Source: Oceanospirillaceae bacterium (GTDB lineage: Bacteria; Pseudomonadota; Gammaproteobacteria; Pseudomonadales; Litoribrevibacteraceae). Taken from it: a DNA stretch of 64,000 nt. Positions 17,444-28,122 of the stretch are shown piece after piece. Location of the stretch: the NCBI GenBank assembly GCA_015665455.1, contig JADFAD010000007.1:1-64000 (forward strand), read 5' to 3'. Position numbers and translations under genes: made by a program. How positions within the stretch are numbered: position 1 is the first letter of the stretch; each line of letters opens with the position of its first letter. The notes under the pieces are model-generated. The model saw only the letters and a program-made list of their open reading frames with translations, did no database searches and was not told the DNA's origin.

Positions 17444-18378
17444 TGATCGAAAAAAAGTTTAAACATGAAACGGTTTTGTTGGATGAAGCTGTTTACTTAC
17501 TGCTTCAACGCCCTGATGGCTTGTACATAGATGGTACATTTGGCCGGGGTGGCCACAGTCGTTTGATCTTATCTGGACTTGGCGACGAAGGTTCGTTAAT
17601 TGGGTTTGATAAAGACCCTCAAGCTGTTGAAGTAGCTCAATCTTTGGTTGAGCAAGATGCTCGGTTTGATATAGAGCACAACAGTTTTGCCTCCTTGTTG
17701 GAGGTGATGAAAAGACGTGATGTTGTGGGGAAAGTGTCAGGCATCCTTGTTGATTTGGGTGTGTCTTCTCCTCAGTTAGATGATGCAAGTCGCGGCTTTA
17801 GCTTTTTAAAAAGTGGACCATTGGATATGCGTATGAACCCATCGGCGGGCCAATCGGCCGCCGACTGGGTTAATACAGCTGAAGAGTCTGAAATTGCGCG
17901 TATTCTTTGGGAATATGGTGATGAAAGGTTCTCAAGAAGAATTGCGCGTGCAATTGTTGCGCGTCGAGCAGAAACAGCGATTACAGATACGCTTGATCTG
18001 GCTAACTTGATTAGTAAGTCAGTGCCTAAGAAAGATAAGTTTAAGCATCCTGCGACGCGTTCTTTCCAGGCCATAAGAATACATGTGAATAATGAACTTG
18101 GTGATCTTAAGGCGCTTATGGAGCAGTCTTTAGAAGTGTTGGAGCCGGGTGGAAGTCTAGTAGTGATTAGTTTTCATTCGCTAGAGGATCGTATCGTCAA
18201 GAGGTTTATGAAAGAGCAGGCAAAAGGGAAGGCTTTACCTAAAGGCCTACCGATAACTGATGATCAGATTTTGAGAACGATGAAGTTGACTTGTAAGGCT
18301 TCAAAACCTGGTGATGAAGAGGTGAAACAAAACCCTCGTGCCAGAAGTGCCGTGCTTAGAGCCGCAATTAAACTTTAA
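17443..18378 (+). CDS. rsmH: 16S rRNA (cytosine-1402-N4)-methyltransferase
   Basis: Methylates N4 of C1402 of 16S rRNA, the same nucleotide that RsmI modifies. The SAM site is seen in [12 protein letters not shown] and [10 protein letters not shown]; other family segments are [22 protein letters not shown] and [15 protein letters not shown]. About 311 residues. The ATG at 17443 overlaps the mraZ stop; a TTG one codon earlier is unlikely. Confidence 0.97.
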   Translation: MIEKKFKHETVLLDEAVYLLLQRPDGLYIDGTFGRGGHSRLILSGLGDEGSLIGFDKDPQAVEVAQSLVEQDARFDIEHNSFASLLEVMKRRDVVGKVSGILVDLGVSSPQLDDASRGFSFLKSGPLDMRMNPSAGQSAADWVNTAEESEIARILWEYGDERFSRRIARAIVARRAETAITDTLDLANLISKSVPKKDKFKHPATRSFQAIRIHVNNELGDLKALMEQSLEVLEPGGSLVVISFHSLEDRIVKRFMKEQAKGKALPKGLPITDDQILRTMKLTCKASKPGDEEVKQNPRARSAVLRAAIKL

Positions 18379-18768
18379 ATGAATAAAGAGTCGGAAGATA
18401 GCAAAGGGTTACGTGTTTCTTGGGCTAGTAAGATCCAAGAAAAATTACAGAGAGTTTGGTTAATAGAGTTAGATTTTCCCAAACAAATAATCTCACGTCA
18501 GTCCGTTTTTTTAGTTGTTCTGCTTGTGTTGATAATTTTGTCGTCACTTGCTGTTGTATATTCTGCTCATTATAGCCGTGGATTGTTTCATGAGCTTAAG
18601 TTGGCTAAGCAGCAGCGAGATTCATTGGAGACGGAGTGGGGGCAGCTTCTTTTAGAGCAAAGTGCTCTTTCTGCTCATACGCGAGTAGAGCAAGTGGCGA
18701 TTAAACATCTGAATTTGTCACTTCCGGAAGCAGAGAATATTAAACTGGTAATGTCCCATGGGCGCTAG
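18379..18768 (+). CDS. ftsL: Cell division protein FtsL
   Basis: Small bitopic divisome protein that forms a complex with FtsB and FtsQ. The 129 residues comprise a cytoplasmic N-terminus of about 40, one membrane helix (about 41-62) and a periplasmic coiled coil with Leu/Gln heptads. The TRVEQVAIKHLNLSLPE segment near the C-terminus is typical. Starts directly after the rsmH stop and overlaps ftsI by 11 bases. Confidence 0.93.
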   Translation: MNKESEDSKGLRVSWASKIQEKLQRVWLIELDFPKQIISRQSVFLVVLLVLIILSSLAVVYSAHYSRGLFHELKLAKQQRDSLETEWGQLLLEQSALSAHTRVEQVAIKHLNLSLPEAENIKLVMSHGR

Positions 18769-20494
18769 TGTTAAAGATAATAAGAAAGAGCGTCCAGAGC
18801 AGGAAACCGCTATTTATATGCCCCGTTGGCGGGCGCGTTTGGTTTTAATTGTAATTCTTTCTCTTTTATTTGGTTTGGGTTATCGCCTAATTTTTTTACA
18901 GGTGTCAGAGCAAGAATTTTTGAAAAACCAGGGCGACTTACGGATGGTTCGAACTGAAGTTGATCCCGCTCATAGGGGGATGATTTCTGATCGTAACGGT
19001 GAACCCTTAGCTGTTAGTACCCCTGTTGAGTCCATCTGGGTGAATCCTAGGTATTTTCCTGAGTTATCCAGTACTGAGTTGACAGAACTAGCATCTTTGT
19101 TGGACGTGCGCGAAGCTCCGTTAAGAAAGCGATTGAACGCTTCAAAGGGGCGTCGTTTTGTTTATTTGAAACGGCAGATGCCGCCAGAGCAAGCTGAAAA
19201 GGTCTTAGAGCTAGGGCTTAAAGGACTTTTTAGTCAAAGAGAATACAAACGGTATTATCCCGCAGGTGAAGTAACCTCGCACTTAATTGGTTTTACTAAC
19301 ACAGATGATGTCGGGCAAGAGGGCGTTGAGCTTGCTTTTAATAATTGGCTCAAAGGTGAGCCGGGTGAACGAAAAGTTATTAAGGATCTTCAGGGTCGAG
19401 TGATTCGACATATTAAGCAAGTGTCAGAGGCTAAAGATGGTCGGGACCTTGTTTTATCTGTTGATCTAAGACTTCAGTATTTAGCTTATAAAGCTTTGAA
19501 AGAGTCAGTAATTAAACATCAGGCTGAATCTGGTAGTGCGGTTGTTGTTGATGTTGAAACGGGTGAAGTTTTAGCGATGGTAAATCAGCCGTCTTATAAT
19601 CCAAACGATCGTTCTCGACTTCGGGTTGGAGATCTAAGAAATAGAGCAATAACAGACACGTTTGAACCTGGATCGACGATTAAGCCATTTACTATTGCAA
19701 CTGCGTTGGAATCGGGTAGATACGGCGCTAGTACGAAAGTAAATACTTCGCCAGGCTATATACGAGTAGGTAGAAAGACAATTAGAGATCACTCTAATTA
19801 TGGCGTAATAGATTTAACGAGTATTGTAAAAAAATCAAGTAATGTTGGTACTACCAAATTGGCTCAGAACTTGGGCAGTGATTTGATTTGGCTGACGTTA
19901 TTTAAAGCAGGGTTTGGCCAAGCTCCAGGAACAGGGTTTCCGGGAGAGGCTAACGGTATGCTGCCAATGCAACGTAAGTTTAGGCCGATTGAACTAGCCA
20001 CATTGTCTTATGGCTACGGCTTGTCTTCAACGCCTTTGCAGTTGGCGGGAGCTTACACTGCTTTCGGGAATAACGGAGTTCGACCAGAGCTTTCTTTGAT
20101 GACTCGGACTGACTCTGAAGTTCAGGAAGGAATTCGTAGCGAAAGAGTGATGACTGAGCGTGTGGCATCTCAAGTCTTGCTAATGTTAGAAACGGTTACC
20201 GAAAAAGGGGGGACAGCGACTCGAGCGGCTGTTCCTTTTTATCGCGTTGGAGGAAAAACAGGAACAGTGCATAAGGTTGGTCGAGGCGGATATCAAGATG
20301 ATGAATATATCGCTTATTTTGCAGGAATCGCTCCTGTATCCAACCCTAAATACTCTGTGGTTGTAACTATTAATGGGCCTTCGGGAGATCGTTATTACGG
20401 CGGTGAAGTTGCAGCACCTGTGTTTTCAGAGATTATCAGTGCCGCTATGCGTTTAAATAATATACCACCCGATTCTTTAAAGGATCTTAAGTAA
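18758..20494 (+). CDS. ftsI: Septal peptidoglycan transpeptidase FtsI (PBP3)
   Basis: Class B penicillin-binding protein that cross-links septal peptidoglycan with FtsW. One membrane helix at about 27-48, a pedestal domain, then the transpeptidase with the serine motif STIKPF, SSN (in KKSSNVGTTKLA) and KTGT. 578 residues is normal. It overlaps ftsL and precedes murE by 22 bases. Confidence 0.97.
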   Translation: MGASVKDNKKERPEQETAIYMPRWRARLVLIVILSLLFGLGYRLIFLQVSEQEFLKNQGDLRMVRTEVDPAHRGMISDRNGEPLAVSTPVESIWVNPRYFPELSSTELTELASLLDVREAPLRKRLNASKGRRFVYLKRQMPPEQAEKVLELGLKGLFSQREYKRYYPAGEVTSHLIGFTNTDDVGQEGVELAFNNWLKGEPGERKVIKDLQGRVIRHIKQVSEAKDGRDLVLSVDLRLQYLAYKALKESVIKHQAESGSAVVVDVETGEVLAMVNQPSYNPNDRSRLRVGDLRNRAITDTFEPGSTIKPFTIATALESGRYGASTKVNTSPGYIRVGRKTIRDHSNYGVIDLTSIVKKSSNVGTTKLAQNLGSDLIWLTLFKAGFGQAPGTGFPGEANGMLPMQRKFRPIELATLSYGYGLSSTPLQLAGAYTAFGNNGVRPELSLMTRTDSEVQEGIRSERVMTERVASQVLLMLETVTEKGGTATRAAVPFYRVGGKTGTVHKVGRGGYQDDEYIAYFAGIAPVSNPKYSVVVTINGPSGDRYYGGEVAAPVFSEIISAAMRLNNIPPDSLKDLK

Positions 20495-20516
20495 ATGGCT
20501 GGAAGAGTGATCTGAT

Positions 20517-22001
20517 ATGCAGACACGACAAGTAATGTTAAGTGATTGCCTTGGTTGGCTTGCCCAAACCGAGGCTTTTGACGTTGTAGTGTCTGGAATT
20601 ACTCTTGATAGTAGGGCTGTGAACGATGGCGATCTTTTTATTGCTGTTAAGGGATTGGTTGTTGATGGTAGAGCGTTCATTGAGCAAGCTTTTAATCATG
20701 GCGCTCGAGTCTGTTTTCGACAAGCAGAATCTCGGGGTGTTCAGAGATTAGAACAGTGTTGGATTATTGATGTTCCTAAATTGGATGAATTGTTGAGTGA
20801 AATAGCATCATGCTTTTTTGATAAGCCATCCAATAAAATGAGTGTTATAGGTGTTACAGGAACGAATGGTAAAACAACAGTAAGTCAGCTTTTAGGTCAG
20901 GCGTTTTTTCATGAAGGCCGAGTTGCTTCCGTTATTGGAACAGCCGGTAATGGTGTTTGGCCTCAGTTAGAAACCTCAACGCACACAACGCCTGATGCAG
21001 TGAGTTTGCAACGTTTATTTTATGAATTTGAACTGTTGAATTCGGATATAGTTGCAATGGAAGTTTCTTCACACGGTTTAGATCAGGGAAGGGTCAGAGA
21101 AATTGATTTTGATGTTGCTGTTTTTACAAACTTGACTCGGGATCACTTGGATTATCATGGCTCAATGGAAGCATACTCAGACGCTAAAGCGTTATTGTTT
21201 CAAGGTTCAAATCTGAAGACATCGGTGATAAATCTTGATGATGAGTTCGGTGTTGAGCTATTAAGTAAAGCTTGCGGGAATACAGTAAGCTTTAGCATCA
21301 CTAATCCCTCTGCTGATGTGTACTGTAAGAAGTACAGCTTGTCGAAAGCAGGGGTTACTTTAGATGTTTCTACTCCTTGGGGGGAGGCGTCTTTGAGTTC
21401 GCCTTTAATCGGGCGGTTTAATATTTCGAATCTACTTGCTGTGATCTCTGTTCTAGGTTCGTTTGAGATAAGTCTAGATGTAATTTCTGAGTTAACGCCA
21501 AAGCTGGAATCTGTTGCAGGACGAATGGAACTTCTAGGATATGGACACACGCCAACAGTGATTGTTGATTATGCACACACTGGTGATGCATTAGAAAAAG
21601 CGTTGTTGGCTGTAAAAGAACACTGTCATGGCAAAGTTACGTGTGTATTTGGGTGTGGCGGTGATAGAGACACAGGAAAGCGCTCTGAGATGGGGCGAAT
21701 TGCAGAGCGTATAGCTGATTCGGTTGTGGTGACTAATGATAACCCTAGAACAGAAGATGCGGACAAAATAATCGAAGACATTACGTCTGGTTTGGTTTCA
21801 CCTGAATTAGTTCTTGTTGAGAAGAATAGAGAAGAAGCCATTCGTTTAGCTGTTCACGCTGCTCGGCCTGATGATTGGGTTGTTGTTGCGGGTAAAGGTC
21901 ATGAAGATTATCAAGACGTAAATGGCATCAAATACCCATTTTCAGATATTGAAAAGTCTAATTTAGCGCTGTCGGAGTATCCAGTTAATGAAATTGAGTG
22001 A
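20517..22001 (+). CDS. murE: UDP-MurNAc-tripeptide synthetase (meso-DAP adding)
   Basis: Adds meso-diaminopimelate to UDP-MurNAc-L-Ala-D-Glu. The ATP loop GVTGTNGKTTVSQL lies near 114-127. The DNPR motif (in TNDNPRTED, near 407) is the signature for meso-DAP rather than lysine. 494 residues. It overlaps murF by 14 bases. Confidence 0.97.
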   Translation: MQTRQVMLSDCLGWLAQTEAFDVVVSGITLDSRAVNDGDLFIAVKGLVVDGRAFIEQAFNHGARVCFRQAESRGVQRLEQCWIIDVPKLDELLSEIASCFFDKPSNKMSVIGVTGTNGKTTVSQLLGQAFFHEGRVASVIGTAGNGVWPQLETSTHTTPDAVSLQRLFYEFELLNSDIVAMEVSSHGLDQGRVREIDFDVAVFTNLTRDHLDYHGSMEAYSDAKALLFQGSNLKTSVINLDDEFGVELLSKACGNTVSFSITNPSADVYCKKYSLSKAGVTLDVSTPWGEASLSSPLIGRFNISNLLAVISVLGSFEISLDVISELTPKLESVAGRMELLGYGHTPTVIVDYAHTGDALEKALLAVKEHCHGKVTCVFGCGGDRDTGKRSEMGRIAERIADSVVVTNDNPRTEDADKIIEDITSGLVSPELVLVEKNREEAIRLAVHAARPDDWVVVAGKGHEDYQDVNGIKYPFSDIEKSNLALSEYPVNEIE

Positions 22002-23364
22002 TATTGCTATGGCTACTCACGGAAAGCTTATCGGTGAGGATTGTCATTTTTATGGCATTTGTACAGATTCAAGGTCAATCCAACGAGGCGAGCTGTTTAT
22101 CGCTTTGGTTGGCGAAAAATTTGATGGACACAAATACATAAGTTCAGTCGCCGAGCTGGGCGCGTGTGCTGTTGTTGTTGATCGCGTTGTTGAGAGTGAT
22201 GTACCTCAAATACTTGTTTCGGATACGTTGATTGCATTAGGTCTAATAGGTTCTTGTTTTGCCGTTAGTTCAGATGCTGAGTTAGTAGCTCTTACGGGCA
22301 GTTGTGGGAAAACCACGACAAAAGAAATGATTCGTTTAAGTTTGTCTCGTTTTGGAAGCGTGCATGCGACGCAGGGTAATTTTAACAACCATATTGGTGT
22401 TCCTCTTACGTTGGGTGCTCTAAAAAAAGAAAACCTGTATGGCGTTATTGAAATGGGGGCCAGTGGTTTAGACGAGATCAAGTACACGGTGTCTCTGATT
22501 AAGCCTAAAGTTGTTTTGATAACGAATGCCTCGCCAGCGCATTTAGAAGGGTTTGGTTCTTTTGAAAATATTGTTCAGGCGAAAGGTGAAATTATACGTT
22601 TCTCATCGCCTGATAGTTGCGTGGTTTTGAATAAAGATGATGCTTCGTACCAAGCTTGGCATAACATGCTGGATGGACGTAAAGAAGTAACATTCAGTGC
22701 AAGACCTGACTCTCAATCAGATGTTTATTTGGTTAGAAAAGAATCCTTGTCTGGCATTGGGTATTTGCTGGTGGTCAATGTTGATTCGATTCAAGTTGAA
22801 TTTGAACTGCATGCTGCGGGCGACCACATGATTCAAAATGCGTTAGCAGCTTTAGCGGTTGCTTATGCATTAAAGGTTGATGTTTCTGTAGCTGCAAAAG
22901 GTTTGAGCTCTTTTCATCCAGTGAAAGGCCGTCTGTCTCCAATAAATGTGAATGGTTTTACTGTTTGGGATGACTCGTATAATGCGAACCCTCGTTCGGT
23001 GGAGGCTGCGATACAGGCAGTTGGTGAACAGAAAGGTGAAAAGTGGTTGGTTCTTGGTGCGTTAGCTGAATTGGGTGACAGTGCCGAATCGGCACATGCA
23101 GAGATTGGTGCATGTGCTTTGAAGAATAACTTTGATCGAGTTTTTGCGATAGGCCCGTTAGCTGAACGGGTTGTCGAACATGATGGTTTATTTGGCACTG
23201 CCTATAAAAAGACTGACATGGATGTCCTTATTTCTGATTTGCAGAATGATATTAAAGACGGACTTCATATTTTAGTGAAAGGCTCTAGAAGTGCTGGTAT
23301 GGAAAAGGTCATTGAAGCGTTGCAAAGCGATTTTGATCAACAAAAAAATAACATAATTAAATAG
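21988..23364 (+). CDS. murF: UDP-MurNAc-pentapeptide synthetase
   Basis: Adds D-Ala-D-Ala to complete the UDP-MurNAc-pentapeptide. The ATP loop is GSCGKTTTKEM near 104-114; QGNFNNHIGVPLT and WDDSYNANPRS are conserved. 458 residues. It is translationally coupled to murE by overlap and followed after nine bases by mraY. Confidence 0.97.
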   Translation: MKLSDIAMATHGKLIGEDCHFYGICTDSRSIQRGELFIALVGEKFDGHKYISSVAELGACAVVVDRVVESDVPQILVSDTLIALGLIGSCFAVSSDAELVALTGSCGKTTTKEMIRLSLSRFGSVHATQGNFNNHIGVPLTLGALKKENLYGVIEMGASGLDEIKYTVSLIKPKVVLITNASPAHLEGFGSFENIVQAKGEIIRFSSPDSCVVLNKDDASYQAWHNMLDGRKEVTFSARPDSQSDVYLVRKESLSGIGYLLVVNVDSIQVEFELHAAGDHMIQNALAALAVAYALKVDVSVAAKGLSSFHPVKGRLSPINVNGFTVWDDSYNANPRSVEAAIQAVGEQKGEKWLVLGALAELGDSAESAHAEIGACALKNNFDRVFAIGPLAERVVEHDGLFGTAYKKTDMDVLISDLQNDIKDGLHILVKGSRSAGMEKVIEALQSDFDQQKNNIIK

Positions 23365-23373
23365 GTATTTGTC

Positions 23374-24456
23374 ATGTTGTTATGGCTGACTCAGTGGTTA
23401 TCAGAATTTGCTAGTGGTTTTGCTGTTTTCCAGTATCTCACGCTTAGAGCAATTCTTGGTGTGTTAACGGCATTAGCGATTTCTTTGTTGTTAGGACCAG
23501 GTTTTATTAAGAAACTTCGGTACCATCAGATAGGACAGGCCATACGAACGGATGGCCCTCAGTCTCATTTGAGTAAAGCAGGTACTCCCACTATGGGGGG
23601 CGCCTTAATTCTAGTCGCCATTGTTGTGAGTACATTGCTTTGGGCTGATTTATCTAACTTCTATGTCTGGATTGTCTTATTGGTTACAGGCGTCTTTGGT
23701 GCTGTTGGTTGGGTTGATGATTATCGAAAAGTTGTAGAAAAAGATTCAAGAGGATTGCCTGCTCGCTGGAAGTATTTCTGGCAGTCTGCAGCAGGCTTGA
23801 CTGCTGCCATAGCGCTTTATGCAACAACGGATAGCCCTGCTGAAACGCAGTTGATAATTCCGTTTTTTAAAGACTTTTATCTTGAGTTGGGATTAGGGTT
23901 TATTGTACTTGCTTACCTCGTGATTGTTGGGAGTAGTAATGCTGTAAATTTGACAGACGGTTTGGATGGTTTAGCCATTTTACCTACGGTTTTAGTGGCT
24001 GGCGCATTGGCAATATTTGCATACGTCTCAGGTCATGCTCATTTCGCTGATTATCTACACATCCCTTATATTCCAGGCAGTGGTGAGTTAGTTGTTATTT
24101 GCGGGGCGATGGTCGGCGCAGGTTTAGGGTTTCTTTGGTTTAATACATACCCTGCGCAGGTGTTCATGGGGGATGTAGGTGCATTAGCTCTGGGTGCTGC
24201 ATTAGGCATTATGGCCGTGATTATTCGACAAGAAATAGTGCTGTTTATTATGGGGGGCGTGTTTGTAATGGAGACGTTGTCCGTAATTCTACAAGTAGCT
24301 TCGTTTAAATTAACGGGAAAGCGTATTTTCAGAATGGCTCCAATTCATCATCACTTTGAATTAAAGGGATGGCCTGAGCCGAAAGTAATTGTTCGATTCT
24401 GGATTATAACTGTGATCTTAGTGCTGTTTGGTTTGGCTACATTGAAACTGCGTTAG
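23374..24456 (+). CDS. mraY: Phospho-MurNAc-pentapeptide transferase
   Basis: Integral membrane enzyme that makes lipid I from UDP-MurNAc-pentapeptide and undecaprenyl phosphate. 360 residues with about ten membrane helices. Catalytic segments: GWVDDYRK near 115, [13 protein letters not shown] near 190, and [13 protein letters not shown] near 320. Typical position in the cluster. Confidence 0.98.
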   Translation: MLLWLTQWLSEFASGFAVFQYLTLRAILGVLTALAISLLLGPGFIKKLRYHQIGQAIRTDGPQSHLSKAGTPTMGGALILVAIVVSTLLWADLSNFYVWIVLLVTGVFGAVGWVDDYRKVVEKDSRGLPARWKYFWQSAAGLTAAIALYATTDSPAETQLIIPFFKDFYLELGLGFIVLAYLVIVGSSNAVNLTDGLDGLAILPTVLVAGALAIFAYVSGHAHFADYLHIPYIPGSGELVVICGAMVGAGLGFLWFNTYPAQVFMGDVGALALGAALGIMAVIIRQEIVLFIMGGVFVMETLSVILQVASFKLTGKRIFRMAPIHHHFELKGWPEPKVIVRFWIITVILVLFGLATLKLR

Positions 24457-24486
24457 TTAAGAGTGTTCTAGGGTAAGGTGAATTCG

Positions 24487-25851
24487 GTGAGTTTAATTAC
24501 AACTGATAAGTATTCGATCATTGTTGGTCTTGGAGTGTCTGGTCTGTCGTGTGCTCGATATTTTTCGCAGCAACAGAAAGAAGGCAACGGTCATCGGTTT
24601 CTTGTAATGGATACTCGAAACTCACCCCCGTTACTTGGGAAATTAAAAGACATATGTCCCGATGTAGAAGTCATTACAGGTGAGCTGGATTTTTCAATTC
24701 TGCAAGGGGCTACTGATGTTGTGGTCGGGCCAGGACTGGATACTAATCAATCGCCTTTTCGAGAGCTGATTGATTTAGGTGTGAATGTAATAGGCGATAT
24801 TGAAATCTTTGCTAGAAAAAATGATGTTCCTGTTATTGCAATTACAGGCTCTAATGGTAAAAGCACGGTGACAACCTTAGTGGGAGAAATGGCTAAGGTA
24901 GCTGGTTTAGATGTCCGTGTGGGCGGTAATATTGGTGTCCCTGTTCTTGATTTATTAAAGTCTTCAGAAGCTGAGCTTTATGTTTTGGAATTGTCGAGCT
25001 TTCAGCTTGAGACGACAAAGAGCCTCAAGCCTAAAGTAGCTACAGTCTTGAATCTCCAAGAAGATCATATGGATCGATATGGCAATATGGTTGCGTATCA
25101 TAAAAGTAAGCAGCGTATATATCGTCATTGCGAGAACTCTGTTTGGAACAAACAGGACATGCTTACTCAGCCATTGATGGGGGCAAGTTCAAAGTCGGTG
25201 GCATTTACTACACAGGAACCGGATTTAGCAGAGTTTGGTTTACGTGAGATAGAGGGAGAGCTTTGGTTAGTTAAAGGCTTAACATCTCTTGCTAAAGCGT
25301 CAGACTTAAAGATTCAAGGCACTCATAACTTAGCAAATGCTTTAGCAGGTCTTGCTCTTGGAGATGCCGCTGGTTTACCAATGGATTCAATGCTGAAGGC
25401 GTTAAAACAATTTAAAGGTTTGTCTCACCGTTGTGAATGGGTTGCTGATCTTAATGGGGTCACGTATGTAAATGATTCCAAGGGTACCAATGTTGGTGCA
25501 ACTAAAGCGGCGATAAATGGTCTAGCTAAAGCTAAGAATATTATTTTGATTGCTGGTGGTGTGAGTAAGGGTGCTGATTTCAGTGATCTTATAGAGCCTA
25601 TGCGTATGCATTGTAAAGGGCTAATTGTTTTTGGTGAAGATCAGGGGCGTATTTCTGATGTGGCTCCTGAAGGGCTATTGATAAAACATGCAGAAGACCT
25701 TGAAGGTGCTTTGGCTTTCGCTGAACAGCTATCTAACGTTGGAGATGTTGTTTTATTTTCTCCTGCTTGCGCGAGCTTTGATATGTTTCGTAATTTTGAA
25801 CATAGAGGTCAGGTATTTATCGATTTAGTTCACGATTTAGGTAACGGCTGA
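24487..25851 (+). CDS. murD: UDP-MurNAc-L-alanine D-glutamate ligase
   Basis: Adds D-glutamate to UDP-MurNAc-L-Ala. The N-terminal nucleotide fold has IVGLGVSGLSCARYF, the ATP loop ITGSNGKSTVTTLV, and later VNDSKGTNVGAT. About 454 residues. Two GTG starts are possible: 24478 and 24487. I favour 24487 because an AAGG site sits eight bases upstream; the other adds three residues. Overlaps ftsW by one base. Confidence 0.96.
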   Translation: MSLITTDKYSIIVGLGVSGLSCARYFSQQQKEGNGHRFLVMDTRNSPPLLGKLKDICPDVEVITGELDFSILQGATDVVVGPGLDTNQSPFRELIDLGVNVIGDIEIFARKNDVPVIAITGSNGKSTVTTLVGEMAKVAGLDVRVGGNIGVPVLDLLKSSEAELYVLELSSFQLETTKSLKPKVATVLNLQEDHMDRYGNMVAYHKSKQRIYRHCENSVWNKQDMLTQPLMGASSKSVAFTTQEPDLAEFGLREIEGELWLVKGLTSLAKASDLKIQGTHNLANALAGLALGDAAGLPMDSMLKALKQFKGLSHRCEWVADLNGVTYVNDSKGTNVGATKAAINGLAKAKNIILIAGGVSKGADFSDLIEPMRMHCKGLIVFGEDQGRISDVAPEGLLIKHAEDLEGALAFAEQLSNVGDVVLFSPACASFDMFRNFEHRGQVFIDLVHDLGNG

Positions 25852-27044
25852 TGAATGCTCAAGTTGGGCCAGTTAATATGAACTCCTCATGGAGGCTACC
25901 TTTTGATGGGTGGCTCACATTGAGTGTGTTGTTGCTTTTAACTGTTGGAACGATTTGCATGACTTCAGCATCAACAGAAATCGCGTCAGGTAATTACCGT
26001 AACGAATTTTTTCATCTTAAAAGGCATCTAATATATTTGGCGTTAGGGCTGGTGTCTGCAATTGTTACTTTGTCTATTCCAATCCGCTTGTATCGTGAAA
26101 TGAGCTGGTTGGCGCTAGGCGTTGGTTTTACATTGTTGGTGTTGGTTTTAGTTCCAGGGATTGGTCGTGATGTTAACGGTAGTACTCGTTGGATTGGGCT
26201 TGGCGGTTTTAATATTCAGGCTTCAGAAATTGCTAAAGTAAGTATGGTTATTTATACCGCTTCTTATTTAGTACGACATCTAGAAGAAGTAAGAAACAAG
26301 TACTCAGGTTTTTTGCGACCGGTATTGGTATTAGGCGCATTTGTTTTCTTACTGTTATTAGAGCCTGACTTTGGGGCGGCAGTAGTAATGCTCAGCTCAT
26401 TTATGGCAATGATGTTTTTAGCGGGAGTCAGGGCATCTCATTTTTTTCTTTCGATCGTTGTTTGTTTGGTTGGGGTTGTTGGAATTGCCGTTTCTCAACC
26501 TTATCGTATGGCTAGGTTGCAGGCGTTTTTGAATCCGTGGGACGAAGAAATTCAGTTTGGAAGTGGTTACCAACTTACACAGGCTTTAATTGCATTTGGT
26601 CGAGGTGATTGGCTTGGTGTGGGTTTAGGCAATAGTATGCAGAAGTTGTATTTCCTGCCGGAAGCACATACTGATTTTGTATTTGCAATTATTGCTGAAG
26701 AACTCGGGACAGTAGGCGCTTTAGGTGTTTTAGCGTTGTTTGCAGTATTTGCGTGGCGGGCTATTACCATCGGTCGTAAGGCTGAGGAGAGCGGTCAATT
26801 ATTTAATGCTTATATGGCATACGGTCTAGCCATGATATTTGCGATGCAAGCAATGATTAACATTGGAGTGAACACAGGAACTTTGCCAACGAAAGGGCTG
26901 ACGTTACCGTTTTTGAGTTATGGGGGCAGTAGTTTGGTGATCAGCTGTATGGCAACCGCGATGATTTTGCGTATCGATTACGAGACTCGTTTACAAGCAT
27001 TGAAGAGTCGTATTGCTCCGGAGAAGTCTAGCAATGAAGGGTAG
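25851..27044 (+). CDS. ftsW: Septal peptidoglycan polymerase FtsW
   Basis: SEDS-family glycosyltransferase that polymerises lipid II at the septum with FtsI. 397 residues, ten predicted membrane helices. Family segments: NGSTRWIGLGGFNIQ, the EPDFG motif near 170, LPEAHTDFVFAIIAEE near 275, and LPFLSYGGSSL near 350. Starts one base before the murD stop and overlaps the murG start by 11 bases. Confidence 0.97.
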   Translation: MNAQVGPVNMNSSWRLPFDGWLTLSVLLLLTVGTICMTSASTEIASGNYRNEFFHLKRHLIYLALGLVSAIVTLSIPIRLYREMSWLALGVGFTLLVLVLVPGIGRDVNGSTRWIGLGGFNIQASEIAKVSMVIYTASYLVRHLEEVRNKYSGFLRPVLVLGAFVFLLLLEPDFGAAVVMLSSFMAMMFLAGVRASHFFLSIVVCLVGVVGIAVSQPYRMARLQAFLNPWDEEIQFGSGYQLTQALIAFGRGDWLGVGLGNSMQKLYFLPEAHTDFVFAIIAEELGTVGALGVLALFAVFAWRAITIGRKAEESGQLFNAYMAYGLAMIFAMQAMINIGVNTGTLPTKGLTLPFLSYGGSSLVISCMATAMILRIDYETRLQALKSRIAPEKSSNEG

Positions 27045-28122
27045 TTGGTCTGGGAAAACTTTATTGGTTATGGCTGGTGGAACAGGTGGTCATATTTATC
27101 CTGCATTAGCTTGTGCTCAACTTGTATTAGCTCAAGGGGGGGCGGTTCATTGGCTAGGGACTAAGAAAGGTCTAGAGGCTGAAATAGTACCTACCGAGGG
27201 GCTTGATATCAGCTTTATTGATATATCAGGTTTGCGTGGGAATGGAGTTCTTGGTTGGTTGAAAGCGCCGTTTCGAATATTGAAAGCAATCGGCCAAGCG
27301 CTGCAGATTTATAGCAAAGTGAAGCCTGATGTTGTACTGGGTATGGGGGGATTTGTTACCGGTCCAGGTGGCATAGCTGCAAAGGCAAAAGGCATCCCTC
27401 TTGTAATTCATGAGCAGAATGCAATTCCTGGGATGACAAATAAGCTCTTAGCTCGAATTTCAAATCGAGTTTTGGAGGCGTTTCCTAAAACGTTTGAATT
27501 CGCTTCAGACTGTACGGGAAACCCAATCCGAAAGGATTTGATTTGTGATGCCTCTCCTAGCAGTAGAGGGGTTGGTGCAAGGGCTCAAATCAACATTCTT
27601 ATTGTGGGTGGAAGTTTGGGTGCTGTGGCTATCAACAAGCTTGTGCCTGATGCGTTAGTTGATTTAGTGGATAAAGGGGTTCAGCTTTCTGTACTTCATC
27701 AAACAGGGAAGCTTAGTTTGGGCGATACCATTGAGTTATATAAAGAAAAGGGACTATCTGCTCAGGTTGTTCCTTATATCAAAGATATGAAAACAGCGTA
27801 TATGGACGCTGATTTAGTGATTTGCCGATCGGGTGCTTTAACGGTTTCGGAACTTATGTCTGTTGGTGTTGCATCTATTTTAGTTCCTTTCCCATATGCG
27901 GTGGATGATCATCAAACTGCAAATGCAGGGTATTTAGAGCAAGTAGACGGTGGTGTTATTTGCCAACAGAGCGATACAAACTCTAAACAGCTAGGTTCGC
28001 TTATGATTGAATTAATCGAAAAACAACGTTTGTCGGTAATGGCGACTAACGCATGGAAGAGCCGGAAAACAGAAGCGGCAGAATTAGTGTTAGCGCATTG
28101 TCAGGAGTTAATTAATGTCTAG
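27034..28122 (+). CDS. murG: Lipid II synthase (GlcNAc transferase) MurG
   Basis: Transfers GlcNAc to lipid I on the inner face of the membrane. The GT-B fold shows [15 protein letters not shown] at the N-terminus, [23 protein letters not shown] and [12 protein letters not shown] with [15 protein letters not shown] choose the ATG at 27034 (MKGSW), giving about 362 residues; an upstream in-frame start at 27013 would extend the overlap with ftsW. Overlaps murC by eight bases. Confidence 0.97.
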   Translation: MKGSWSGKTLLVMAGGTGGHIYPALACAQLVLAQGGAVHWLGTKKGLEAEIVPTEGLDISFIDISGLRGNGVLGWLKAPFRILKAIGQALQIYSKVKPDVVLGMGGFVTGPGGIAAKAKGIPLVIHEQNAIPGMTNKLLARISNRVLEAFPKTFEFASDCTGNPIRKDLICDASPSSRGVGARAQINILIVGGSLGAVAINKLVPDALVDLVDKGVQLSVLHQTGKLSLGDTIELYKEKGLSAQVVPYIKDMKTAYMDADLVICRSGALTVSELMSVGVASILVPFPYAVDDHQTANAGYLEQVDGGVICQQSDTNSKQLGSLMIELIEKQRLSVMATNAWKSRKTEAAELVLAHCQELINV